64,000 nucleotides of DNA from Pseudomonas syringae (GTDB taxonomy: Bacteria > Pseudomonadota > Gammaproteobacteria > Pseudomonadales > Pseudomonadaceae): contig NZ_LGSI01000020.1 in NCBI RefSeq assembly GCF_001698815.1, positions 195,483 to 259,482 on the forward strand. Reading direction: 5' to 3'. Under the pieces are notes generated by a model, which did not search any database, was not told where the DNA came from, and was given only the letters and a program-made list of their open reading frames with translations. Position numbers and translations under genes: made by a program. Below are positions 9,887 through 18,297 of the stretch, piece by piece. Within the stretch, counting starts at the first letter, position 1, and each line of letters opens with the position of its first letter.

Positions 9887-10897
9887 CTAACACTCGATGA
9901 TTGCTTTGACGACGCCTTGTTTCGGGTCGAGCAATGTGGCGAACGAGCTGGCAACGTCGCTGAGCGTCAGTCGATGGGTATTGAGGGCGGCATCCGGAAT
10001 CAACCCGTTGCGCAAGCATTCTTCTACATGACGGAAGTCTTCCTTGGTGGCGTTGCGGCTACCCATCAAAGTGGCTTCACGCTTGTGAAATTCGGGGTCG
10101 GAGAACGTGATGGAGTCCCGAACCACCGAAATCATCACATAAGTGCCGCCGTGCGCGATGAACTCGAACCCGCGCTCCATTGCCCGGGCATTGCCGGTGG
10201 CATCAAACACGACGTCGAAAAAATCACCCTCAGTGAGCTCAGCCAGGAGCTCCTTGTCGCCTTCGCCGATTTTCACAGCCGCGTGAATCTTCAGGTGTTC
10301 CTTACAGAACGACAGGCGATCGTCACGGGTATCCAGGACAGTGACTTTGGCACCGCGCAGGCTGGCAAAGATCGCCGCCGCCATACCGATCGGGCCGGTG
10401 CCGACCACCAGTACGCGTTTATCCGCCTGGACACTTGAACGACGTACAGCGTGAGCACCGATCGACAGAAATTCGATCATCGCGGCCTGATCAAGGGAAA
10501 TTCCCTCGGCCTTGTGGACGAATTCGTGGGGAATGCTCAGGTATTCGGTGAAGGCTCCGTCGCAGTGAACCCCTAGTACTTGAATGCGGGTACAGCAGTT
10601 GGTCTTGCCCTGGCGGCAGGCGATGCATGTGCCGCAGGAAAGATAGGGCATCACGTACACGACATCACTCACGTTGAGGTCGCTGGCGCTGTCGGTTTCT
10701 TCTACAAGCCCGGAGAACTCATGGCCCATCACGCGGGGGTATTCGAGGTACGGCTGATTGCCGCTGAAAATATGCAGATCGGTGCCGCAAACCCCGACGC
10801 GCTTGATGCGGATGAGGATCTCTCCTGGCTTTCTGACCGGTTTGTCACGCTCGATGGCAGTTAACGACCCTGGTTCGTTACAGATGACAGTCAGCAT
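9887..10897 (-). CDS. lgoD: zinc alcohol dehydrogenase, L-galactonate 5-dehydrogenase (LgoD/YjjN)-like
   Basis: Medium-chain zinc dehydrogenase of 336 aa. Cys37 (GVCGTD) and GHE 58-60 form the catalytic site; Cys88, Cys91, Cys94 and Cys102 the structural zinc site. From memory of the E. coli LgoD sequence, the blocks GNQPYLEYPRVMGHE, TNCCTRIQVLGVH and FSDPEFHKREATLMGSRNAT are closely shared. LgoD oxidises L-galactonate to D-tagaturonate. The frame is open to 11080, but ATG 10897 has AAGGAG at 7 bases and gives a normal family start. It leads the lgoD-uxaA-fadR operon under the two UxuR-like operators. A separate enzyme must still reduce tagaturonate to altronate; UxuB or a gene elsewhere is needed. 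The exact substrate is inferred. Confidence 0.72.
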   Translation of the reverse strand: MLTVICNEPGSLTAIERDKPVRKPGEILIRIKRVGVCGTDLHIFSGNQPYLEYPRVMGHEFSGLVEETDSASDLNVSDVVYVMPYLSCGTCIACRQGKTNCCTRIQVLGVHCDGAFTEYLSIPHEFVHKAEGISLDQAAMIEFLSIGAHAVRRSSVQADKRVLVVGTGPIGMAAAIFASLRGAKVTVLDTRDDRLSFCKEHLKIHAAVKIGEGDKELLAELTEGDFFDVVFDATGNARAMERGFEFIAHGGTYVMISVVRDSITFSDPEFHKREATLMGSRNATKEDFRHVEECLRNGLIPDAALNTHRLTLSDVASSFATLLDPKQGVVKAIIEC

Positions 10898-11234
10898 GTT
10901 GATGCTCCTTGGCTGGCGCGCAGGCGACGGATGTCGATAAGCGGGAGAGGGCACCGAGCGCCCGGCTGGCGGGGAATCTACACATTCTGAGGATCTCTTT
11001 TTTGTTGTAGGCGGACAGTGGCCCGCTCGGATGATCAAGACCCAAAAACTACACGCCGAGGAAAATATTGGCAAGACCAATTTATAAAAATGAAAATTGG
11101 ACAGACCAATCGGTAATTATGGGATCAGTCCTGACTTGCGAACGAATTATTTTCAGGTTTGACGCCATGCCGGATATCAGCATAGATTGCTCGCTTGTGT
11201 TTGTTTGTGCTTGTTTATGCAGGGTTGGTAATCA
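10898..11234. promoter_or_regulatory. divergent control region between lgoD and the DeoR gene
   Basis: A 337-bp A/T-rich intergenic stretch. It carries the two UxuR-like palindromes (11067-11081 and 11096-11110). Near the DeoR start, 11193-11220 is a T/G-rich run with repeated TTTGT/CTTGT words of the kind DeoR-family repressors bind. No open frame of interest was seen. Confidence 0.5.
11067..11110. promoter_or_regulatory. tandem UxuR/ExuR-like operators
   Basis: ATTGGCAAGACCAAT at 11067-11081 and ATTGGACAGACCAAT at 11096-11110 share the palindrome ATTGG-N5-CCAAT and are centred 29 bp apart, close to three helical turns. The known E. coli ExuR/UxuR operator has the same ATTGG...CCAAT arms. 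The likely ligand protein is the FadR-type regulator at 7588-8331. Confidence 0.65.
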
Positions 11235-12044
11235 ATGACTTCACCCCACGAAGCGTTTCCTGGCGAACGCCAGCAGTTGATCCGCGAACGTCTTTCCCGT
11301 TTTGGCCGGGTGATTGCGGCCGATCTGGCCGTTGAATTCAATGTGTCCGAGCATTCGATACGGCGCGATTTGAGTGCCCTGGCGGTAGCGGGGTTGTGCA
11401 AACGCGTCTATGGCGGCGCAATTCTGTTGCGCGCCGATGAAGGACCGCTCGCCATCCGGGTACTACAAGGCTCTTCGCGTAAGGAGAGTCTGGGGAAAGC
11501 GGCGGCCTCGCTTTTGAGCGCAGGGCAGCATGTCTTCATCGATGCCGGATCGACAAATCTGGCCATCGCCTGCAGCATTGATCCGCAACTTCCGTTAACA
11601 CTCACGACCAACTCGCCGTTGATTGCAGCGCAACTGATGAAGCTTCCCCGCGCGGAAGTAATCATGTTGGGCGGGCGCGTGAATTCGGTAACGGGAGGTG
11701 TGAGTGGTCTGAGGGCTGTCCAGGAACTGCGGCAGTTCAACTTTGATCTGTGCTTTCTAGGCGCTTGCGCCATCGACCCGGACAACGGCGTGACAGCGGT
11801 CGGTCTCGAGGACGCCGATTTCAAACGCGCGATAGTGGCAGCGAGCGGTCAGGTGGTGGTGGCCGTGACTAACGAAAAACTGTCCAGCGTTGCGCACTAT
11901 CAGGTGGCGCCCTGTGAAGAGGTCGCCACGTTGGTGGTGGAGCACGACGCGCCCCGCGAGCGGCTAGGCCCCTTCTTTGACCAGATTGCCAATGTCATGA
12001 CCGCGACCGCCGAGCAGTGGTCCGAGAGTGAAATGGCTAACTGA
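11235..12044 (+). CDS. DeoR-family transcriptional regulator
   Basis: A 269-aa DeoR-type repressor. The N-terminal helix-turn-helix is VIAADLAVEFNVSEHSIRRD (about 27-46), followed by the family's Arg-rich GLCKRVYGGAIL. The C-terminal sugar-phosphate sensing domain (ISOCOT fold) has the expected IDAGSTNLAIA motif near 95 and FLGACAIDPDNGVT near 175. It is transcribed away from lgoD and may respond to a phosphorylated sugar made by the locus or act on a target outside the window. A terminator-like hairpin follows 17 bp after the stop. Confidence 0.85.
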   Translation: MTSPHEAFPGERQQLIRERLSRFGRVIAADLAVEFNVSEHSIRRDLSALAVAGLCKRVYGGAILLRADEGPLAIRVLQGSSRKESLGKAAASLLSAGQHVFIDAGSTNLAIACSIDPQLPLTLTTNSPLIAAQLMKLPRAEVIMLGGRVNSVTGGVSGLRAVQELRQFNFDLCFLGACAIDPDNGVTAVGLEDADFKRAIVAASGQVVVAVTNEKLSSVAHYQVAPCEEVATLVVEHDAPRERLGPFFDQIANVMTATAEQWSESEMAN

Positions 12045-12060
12045 TAGGCAGGCATGAAAA

Positions 12061-12083
12061 AACCGCCGAGGCGGGTTGTTTTT
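12061..12083 (+). terminator. Rho-independent-type terminator after the DeoR gene
   Basis: A short G/C-rich hairpin (AACC-GCC arm against GGC-G-GGTT, one bulge) is followed by a T-rich run GTTTTTC. The upstream A-run also allows function for the opposite strand. It is 17 bp past the stop codon of the DeoR regulator. Confidence 0.55.
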
Positions 12084-12354
12084 CATCAATCCTCCTAAGC
12101 CGATTAGGGGCGGGCGCCAAAGCCTTTATCGCTGCTGGAAGGCTATTTTTATGGCCAGCACTATTGATGCACCCTGTTGGGAAAAACTTTCGCCTTCATG
12201 AGTGGCTGTGTACTATCGCGGCTGGCCGATGCTGCCCGCCGCTCGCTCCCGAAAGGAAAGGTGAAAGCATATTTTCCCAAACCCTATCGCATCTCTCTTG
12301 ATAGTCGAGGTTTGGCAACGCGAGCACCAAAACGCTTCGACCCCAGGAGAAGTA
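12084..12354. other. intergenic, no recognisable gene
   Basis: A 310-bp gap follows the DeoR gene (including the terminator at 12061). Open frames crossing it lack ribosome sites and family features. Nothing else was recognised. Confidence 0.4.
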
Positions 12355-12885
12355 ATGATTTCAATCCAGAAAGCCAAGCAGATGGCCAAGAACCTGCGTG
12401 CTTCGTTAGAGAAGCGTGAACAGGAAGTGTCTCACTCCACTGCACTCGAGCTGGTTGCACAGCAACTGGGCTACAAGGACTGGAACGTCGCATCGGCGAT
12501 GCTTGCAGATGAAAGTAGCCAACACGCTATTACCTTCGACAAGGCAATTCCGATATTGCGCATATTTGACGAAGCCAAGGCACGCGAGTTCTACGTTGAT
12601 TTCCTGGGTTTCAGCGTCGAATTTGAGCACCGGTTTGAAGCGGATCTTCCGCTTTACCTAGGGATCAGTCGAAACGGGCTTCAGTTCCACCTATCCGAAC
12701 ATCATGGCGATGCGAGCCCGGGGTCGACGATCTTTGTCCCGATGCAAAATATCGAAATGCTTCGGGATGAGTTACTTGCCAAGCGTTACGGCTACGGACG
12801 TCCGGACATCGTCCAGCAAGGATGGGGACAGGTTCTGGAAGTTTACGACCCTTTCGGTAATCGGATTCGGTTTTGCCAAAGCTGA
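12355..12885 (+). CDS. glyoxalase-superfamily (VOC) protein with N-terminal helical domain
   Basis: A 176-aa protein in two parts. Residues 1-60 form a helical segment of the glyoxalase-related type (AKNLRASLEKREQEVSHSTA, then LVAQQLGYKDWN). Residues about 60-176 form a VOC fold resembling bleomycin-resistance/glyoxalase proteins (AREFYVDFLGFSVEFEHRF; C-terminal VYDPFGNRIRFCQS). The frame runs from 12298, but ATG 12355 has AGGAG at good spacing and starts the helical domain. The protein may bind a toxic small molecule or catalyse a metal-dependent rearrangement; the ligand is unknown. It stands alone, with no operon partner. Confidence 0.75.
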   Translation: MISIQKAKQMAKNLRASLEKREQEVSHSTALELVAQQLGYKDWNVASAMLADESSQHAITFDKAIPILRIFDEAKAREFYVDFLGFSVEFEHRFEADLPLYLGISRNGLQFHLSEHHGDASPGSTIFVPMQNIEMLRDELLAKRYGYGRPDIVQQGWGQVLEVYDPFGNRIRFCQS

Positions 12886-12944
12886 TTTTGCTGTGAGATT
12901 GGGTCGACCTGATCCGCCCTGGACAGGTCGGCCCCGTCTCGGTT

Positions 12945-13805
12945 TCAAGCGCCGTGGCTGCGGTCATACCCATTGACTGCAGGTGCAATCCAGCCTTGAG
13001 GTTGACGAGCTGCCTCGTAGATTTCCACAAGGAGGGGATAGCACTTTGCTGTGTCCGATGAATGTTCTGACGAGCAATCGCCGCCGGGACAGGCTGAAAG
13101 GCAACCAAGAAGATCCACCTCTGCAAAAAACTCCAGGTAATCGCCAGGGCGCACCGGGCTGGCCTTCATGAAGTATTGTCCTGTGTCCCTGGTAAAGCCC
13201 GTGCACATGAAGACATTCAACACATCATGAACATGGGCTTCAGCCTCATGCAGGGGTATACCGGTTGCCTTGGACAATGCGCGGGTAAGGTTCGAGTGGC
13301 AACAGTGATGATATTGCCCGCCATTGCTCAGTAGATTGTGGGTGTAAGGATCACAGCGAGTCCCGATCACGTCATGTACCGAGCCGCCGAACTCATCGAA
13401 ACCATACCAGTCCAGGGAGTCATGAGTGATCGTGGCAATCGGGCGTAGATAAGGGAAACTCGAATACAGCTGATCGCCGAGGCCAAGATGTGTGCCATTG
13501 AGCGCGCGTGTTTTCCCGGTATAAAACCGCTCGTTCAAGTCGTGCGCGTTGAACAGGTTCAGGTCACCCACTTGCGACCCTTCGGTCGAGACAATGCGAA
13601 AAAAATGTCCGGCCGGCACGGTAAAAGTCGCAGCATCACGAGGAGGAACTGTCACGGTCTCGATCAGCCTCAAGTCGTCCCGAACCTTACGATAACTGGA
13701 GATATCAGGTCGTGGTAAACGGTCAACCGGGTAGCAGATGACGGGCTTTACGGCTTTGCGTTGAGCAGCGTCTATTGGCGCTTCTGTCATAGGGGTTGGC
13801 TTCAT
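12945..13805 (-). CDS. DUF1989 (urea-carboxylase-associated family) protein
   Basis: A 286-aa protein of the DUF1989 family, whose members often sit beside urea-amidolyase genes and whose reaction is largely unknown. Diagnostic stretches are FRIVSTEGSQVGDLNLFNAHD near 90-110, GYHH-type Cys/His clusters (GGQYHHCCHSN), FMCTGFTRDTGQYFMKASP, and CLSACPGGDCSSE near the C-terminus. The Cys and His residues suggest metal binding. CGGAG lies 6 bases ahead of the ATG. Next upstream on the same strand is a LysE exporter, then a DCC protein and an amidase, perhaps an amide or amino-acid disposal group. No urea carboxylase is present. Confidence 0.75.
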   Translation of the reverse strand: MKPTPMTEAPIDAAQRKAVKPVICYPVDRLPRPDISSYRKVRDDLRLIETVTVPPRDAATFTVPAGHFFRIVSTEGSQVGDLNLFNAHDLNERFYTGKTRALNGTHLGLGDQLYSSFPYLRPIATITHDSLDWYGFDEFGGSVHDVIGTRCDPYTHNLLSNGGQYHHCCHSNLTRALSKATGIPLHEAEAHVHDVLNVFMCTGFTRDTGQYFMKASPVRPGDYLEFFAEVDLLGCLSACPGGDCSSEHSSDTAKCYPLLVEIYEAARQPQGWIAPAVNGYDRSHGA

Positions 13806-13865
13806 TCCAGTCTCCGTTTATATGGCCCGGCTCACGCCGCTGGTTGTCCGGTACATCTGCGATGG

Positions 13866-14501
13866 CTAGGTGCGGGAGAGCAACAGTTTTATTCCAGCAG
13901 CTCCAAAGACCAGTGCCAAAGTGCCTTCAATCCATCGTCGCGCCTTCCGATATCCCCGAATCATCGGCTCGGTGGAGAAGACGATTGCGTACCCACAAAA
14001 AATCGTGACGCTAAGCACCGCGCAGCCAGCCAGGATAATGACGACCGTTGCCGATGACGCTTGCGGTCCTAACCCAAGGGTCATGGTAGCGATCCAGCCG
14101 AGCAGCGCCTTTGGATTGGTGAGATGCATGAGCAAGCCCCGCTGATAGAGCTTGAAACCAGAGGTGCTGGGCGCCGCCTCAAGCGCTTTGGCGAGCTGCT
14201 CATTGGAATTAAGTGCCGAGCGACCCGCCTTGATGGCCAGGAAGAGTAGATAAACGCCCCCCACGACCTTGAGAACGCCAAGCGCTTGTGCATATTGCGT
14301 CAGCACGGCCGAGACACCCGTGGCGGCCATCGATCCCCAGAAAAACGAACCGCTGATGACCCCTGTCGCCAGCAGGAGCGCGGCACGTCTGCCTTGGTGC
14401 ATGGCGACGCCCATGATCCGCATATTGCTGGGCCCAGGACTTGCTGCTCCCACGATATACGCCGTAAATACCAGCAGCAGGTGATGCAAATCGAATGACA
14501 T
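13866..14501 (-). CDS. LysE/RhtB-family amino-acid exporter
   Basis: A 211-aa inner-membrane protein with about six hydrophobic segments. The family signature is clear: VGAASPGPSNMRIMGVAMHQGRRAA in the first 50 residues, and HLTNPKALLGWIA near 130. The open frame reaches 14765 but the added N-terminus is hydrophilic and unlike the family; ATG 14501 begins MSFDLHHLLLVF, a normal start. These exporters remove excess amino acids or metabolites. It lies between DUF1989 and DCC-family genes on the same strand. Confidence 0.87.
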   Translation of the reverse strand: MSFDLHHLLLVFTAYIVGAASPGPSNMRIMGVAMHQGRRAALLLATGVISGSFFWGSMAATGVSAVLTQYAQALGVLKVVGGVYLLFLAIKAGRSALNSNEQLAKALEAAPSTSGFKLYQRGLLMHLTNPKALLGWIATMTLGLGPQASSATVVIILAGCAVLSVTIFCGYAIVFSTEPMIRGYRKARRWIEGTLALVFGAAGIKLLLSRT

Positions 14502-14605
14502 TGATGGTCCTTCACTGGAAAACACGCCAGTCAGCAGCTCGAATTGCAGCGACTGCACGGCGAAAGGAATGATGCCGTAAGAATGCCTCAGACGAGTGGA
14601 GTACG

Positions 14606-15052
14606 TCACGGTTCTGTTTTCAGGAAACGTCGGCCGTGGTCTGCGGTGGGAACCTGGCAACTGTCGTACCTGCCGAACAGTCGGTAGCGATTCAGGGCGA
14701 TCTTGTCGTACATCCAGTCGCGCATCCTTCCCGGCACAATTCGCGCACTCCTCATCCAGCGCCAAGGCGCAGGCAAGCGAGCGAGGATCTGGAACATCGC
14801 TTCCGAGCGGACGAAGAACTGATTATCGCTGACTAGAACGATGGTATTGAAATCGTCGGTGGGCAGACCGGCCCATGCCAGAAGTGCCTGGCCTTCTGGC
14901 GACTGGACTGCGGCAAGCTGGATACGGTGTGCCTGATCGTGGCGAATGATGAATTTCGCCCAGCCATTACACAATTTGCAGGTGCCATCGAAGAGAACGA
15001 CGGTCTCGCCGGGATTCAAAAACGGCGCAGGGCGTAGTGCTTCAATATTCAT
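14606..15052 (-). CDS. DCC-family thiol-disulfide-like protein (DUF393)
   Basis: A 148-aa protein with the defining D-G-x-C-x-x-C motif, FDGTCKLCNGWAKFI near residues 21-35. The remainder (IVLVSDNQFFVRSEAMFQIL, then WMYDKIALNRYRLFGR) follows the family throughout. DCC proteins are predicted thioredoxin-fold disulfide handlers of unknown physiological role. Its start at 15052 has no strong ribosome site. Confidence 0.82.
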   Translation of the reverse strand: MNIEALRPAPFLNPGETVVLFDGTCKLCNGWAKFIIRHDQAHRIQLAAVQSPEGQALLAWAGLPTDDFNTIVLVSDNQFFVRSEAMFQILARLPAPWRWMRSARIVPGRMRDWMYDKIALNRYRLFGRYDSCQVPTADHGRRFLKTEP

Positions 15053-15188
15053 AAGGGTGGGTAAGTCCTGTTGTTGCTTTTAGAGGAAGTGCACGTGAAG
15101 CACTCAACAGCTTACTCATATCGAACGATGCCGGATGGTTACGGCATCCTTCCCTTATTGATTCGCCTTGCACCGCCCCAATTCTGCT

Positions 15189-16907
15189 CTACCTGGCGTT
15201 CGGCACAGGCAACGGTGGCGTACGAGGCGGAATCAACCGCTTGCTGCCCGCCGACTCGAAAGCCGAGGCGAAGCGCAACAGATTCGAATCGTCGTACGCG
15301 CGCCCGGCAAAGGTCAACCCGACCGGCATGCCGATGTCGGCCATCACACCCATTGGGACAGTAACGGTAGGCACACCCAAGTGGCGAATGGCGAGATTGC
15401 CGTTGGCAACCCACACGCCGTTACTCCAGGCGATATCCGCAGATTGCGGATCGACATCGGCATTCGCCGGGCCGACGTCGGCCACTGTCGGGAACAGCAC
15501 CGCGTCCAGGCCAAGTTTGTCCATCCAGTCTTCCAGGTCGACGCGTCGAGTCTGCTCCAGGCCCCGCAGGCCATCGGGCAGGGTAGGGATCTGATTCCAG
15601 GGCGTGATACCGCGCTCCGCCATGCGCACGTACTCGTCCATTCCGGCGGCGAGGTCGTCCTCACGATTGGGCAGCGTGCCGGGATCGTGAGGAAAAATCT
15701 TCGCCCCGTCGACGTCGGCCAGACGATTCAAGGCTGGATCACCATTGGCCTGCAGGAAGTCATCAAAAGCCCAAGCCGACAAATCCCATAGTTCATGATG
15801 CAGGAATTCTTTCGACACAAGTCCGCGAGTAAATACGGTCGGCGCGCCGGGCCGATCCCCTTCGCAATTGGAGACAAGCGGGAAATCCACCTCTAGCACT
15901 TCAGCGCCAGCCGCTTCGAGTGCCTTGCGGGCGTCCTGCCACAGATCGATGACCGAGGCGCGGGTGATGATGCGTTGTCCGGTAGGGCCTCCGATGCCTG
16001 GCTTTTCTGCAGTGCCAGCTTCGGGATCGGCGTTGATGTACATGCGCGGCACGCCGAAGCGTTTGCCGGCCAGTGCATCGCGACTTACCGCAAGTTCGGC
16101 ATAGGCAGCGGGGCGCACCGACGCGACGCTCGGGATCGGTACCCAAGGCTGCAGTCGCCACAAATCGCCGCGCGTGTCGGGATCTTCCGCGACCACGACA
16201 TCCAGCACTTCGAGCAAATCTGCCATGGTTCTCGCGTAAGGGACGACAACGTCCATGGTCGGCGTCAACGGCCAGTTGCCGCGCACCGAGATCACGCCAC
16301 GCGAAGGGGTGTAAGCGCAGAGACCATTGTTCGAGGCCGGGCCTCGGCCGCTGGACCATGTTTCTTCAGCCATGCCGAAAGCCGCGAAGCTTGCGGCGGT
16401 TGCAGTCCCGGCGCCGTTGGATGAGCCGGACGCAAAGGGCGCAGTCAGAAAGTCGGCGTTATACGGACTCTCCGCGCGGCCATAGACGCCGCGTTGCATT
16501 CCGCCGTTGGCCATGGGCGGCATATTGGTCTTGCCCAGACAGATTGCTCCGGCAGCACGCAGGCGGCTGATAGTGAAAGCGTCACGCTGAGCGATCAGGT
16601 TGACGAAAGCAGGGCTGCCCGAAGCGGCGGTGAGACCTTTGACCAGATAGCTGTCCTTGGCCGTGTAGGGGATTCCATCGAGCGGGCCGAGAGTCTCGCC
16701 TTTGGCCCGACGACTGTCGGACGCCCGAGCCTCTTCAATCGCCTCCGGGTTGCGAACCACCACTGCATTCAGGGCAGTCGCTGTATCGGCCCCGTCGTAA
16801 GCATCAATCCTGGCCAGATAGGCCTGTACCAGCTCGACTGCGGTTGTCTGCCCTGACTCAAGCGCGGTACGCAGCTTGGCTATGGGTACCTCTGTGACTT
16901 CGATCAT
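15189..16907 (-). CDS. amidase-signature family hydrolase
   Basis: A 572-aa amidase-signature enzyme that hydrolyses amide bonds of an unknown substrate. The Ser-cisSer-Lys triad can be placed: Lys84 in IPYTAKDSY, the cis-Ser in GSSNGAG (161-167), and the probable nucleophile Ser186 in ETWSSGRGPAS, which replaces the usual TDTGGS motif. The C-terminal half continues the family fold to a normal end. The altered nucleophile loop and the length place it with the long, poorly characterised amidases. It is the most upstream gene of the leftward group that includes DCC, LysE and DUF1989 genes. Confidence 0.82.
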   Translation of the reverse strand: MIEVTEVPIAKLRTALESGQTTAVELVQAYLARIDAYDGADTATALNAVVVRNPEAIEEARASDSRRAKGETLGPLDGIPYTAKDSYLVKGLTAASGSPAFVNLIAQRDAFTISRLRAAGAICLGKTNMPPMANGGMQRGVYGRAESPYNADFLTAPFASGSSNGAGTATAASFAAFGMAEETWSSGRGPASNNGLCAYTPSRGVISVRGNWPLTPTMDVVVPYARTMADLLEVLDVVVAEDPDTRGDLWRLQPWVPIPSVASVRPAAYAELAVSRDALAGKRFGVPRMYINADPEAGTAEKPGIGGPTGQRIITRASVIDLWQDARKALEAAGAEVLEVDFPLVSNCEGDRPGAPTVFTRGLVSKEFLHHELWDLSAWAFDDFLQANGDPALNRLADVDGAKIFPHDPGTLPNREDDLAAGMDEYVRMAERGITPWNQIPTLPDGLRGLEQTRRVDLEDWMDKLGLDAVLFPTVADVGPANADVDPQSADIAWSNGVWVANGNLAIRHLGVPTVTVPMGVMADIGMPVGLTFAGRAYDDSNLLRFASAFESAGSKRLIPPRTPPLPVPNAR

Positions 16908-17149
16908 TAATCAGTACCTGGTTTTCTTAGCAATAGGTAGCTTCATGGCGTGTGCCAATGGAGTCGGCACAAGCGGCTATATCGCTGGATTGATGCGAGT
17001 TTATTCGAATTGGCTTAGAACATCTCGGCTTGAAGGTGATCCAACTTCGCAGATTCACTCTTTGCAGCCCAGCCTGTGCTCGGTTAACGTCGCCGCTGGT
17101 TTCATTTGACGCGGACATTGACCTGTCGCGCCACTCTAAGGACGAGACA

Positions 17150-18044
17150 ATGGCTTACAAATCCAGCTCCATAGCAGGCGTTATTCGACGTCTGAATCGG
17201 GACTATTACCTCCCGGCTATTCAACGACCTTATGTATGGACACCCGAACAAATTGTCCGCCTGTTCGACAGCCTGCTCAAAGGGTACCCCATCAGTTCTT
17301 TTCTGTTTTGGGACATAGAGCCCGCGCAGGCCCACCGATGCCAAACATCTGGAAGCCGTTCAGGCGATGCATCGCTGGCTCGTAAAAGCATTGCTGGCCA
17401 GTACTTTCGGTGGTTCGTCAGACGGCACCATTAGCCAATCGCGCAAGATTATCCAGGAAAGCCTGGCTGTCTCCAGCGAGTTTCCGGAGCGAGCGCTGTT
17501 GATTGGCTTGCGCAGGCAAAGCCATATCGACTTCACAGACCTGCGCAGCCTGGATGACCTTCTATCGCTGAGATACCAGGATAAGACGACTTTCTTCGCG
17601 CTTTCCTTGCTGCACCCCGACAAACGCTGGGGGAATGTGCAATACCATGTCGATCACATTTTTCCTCAGGCCAGCCTGACCAAAGCGAAATTGGTAAGTG
17701 ACGGCGTGTCGGAGTGGGTAGTAGAGGGCTACCTCGAAGGCAAAGATCTTTTAAGTAATCTGCAGCTGCTTCCGTACCGGGACAACATTGAAAAATCAGA
17801 CCAGCCGTTTGAAAGTTGGCTTGGCGGACGTAGTCCAACGTTCATCAACGAGCACACTATTCCAGCTGTTGCTGAGCTTTTTCAACCCAATCGATTCCTG
17901 GATTTCCTCAAGGCGCGAGATGGACTACTGAGAAAGCGCTACGCCGATATTCTTGGGTTCGCCGAATATGTTGAGTTGGCAGAGGACCTTGAAGATGGTT
18001 TGGAAATTTCCGCTGATCTGGAGGTCGAGGGCGTAAAAAAGTAG
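17150..18044 (+). pseudogene. broken DUF262 (GmrSD-like) gene with internal deletion and frame change
   Basis: The first part, from ATG 17150, encodes a DUF262 N-terminus (SIAGVIRRLNRDYYLPAIQRP, then ISSFLFWDIEP). At about 17325-17345 the frame changes, and a second frame, read from about 17337 to 18044, encodes the C-terminal part of the same family (LVKALLASTFGGSSDGTISQ, then QYHVDHIFPQASL and NLQLLPYRDNIEKS, a DUF1524/HNH-type block). Intact DUF262 proteins are usually near 550-600 aa, so roughly 300 residues are missing. The HNH-like DHIFP motif remains. Homologues act in restriction of modified or phage DNA; this copy is almost certainly inactive. Confidence 0.75.
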
Positions 18045-18082
18045 CCGGCTCGTCGCTGATGGTTCCACAAGCACGGGATGGT

Positions 18083-18120
18083 TCCGCCTTCTCCCCTGCA
18101 CTTCGGGGGAGGAGCGGCTT
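18083..18120. terminator. G/C-rich hairpin after the DUF262 remnant
   Basis: CCGCC-TTCTCCCC pairs with GGGGGAG-GA-GCGG around an 8-base loop. No long T-run follows, so it may be an attenuator or transcript-end structure rather than a strict Rho-independent terminator. Confidence 0.35.
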
Positions 18121-18297
18121 TACCGTTGGAAGCAAAGGCGACGAGCAGAAGTTTGATGATTTCGTTCAGGCATTGGCTTACCTGAAGTCGCAACCGTCCG
18201 CGTGCTGGCGTCGCCCTAACGGACAAGGTAATTGGGGTATCGTAACGGCAGTGCGTTGGGTTGAACTCACGGCGGTTACGCCTTGCGAGTGAACCGC

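Noticed and set aside
12177..12419. Possible small gene before the glyoxalase-fold gene
   Set aside because: It overlaps the supported start at 12355, has no ribosome site and no recognisable sequence.
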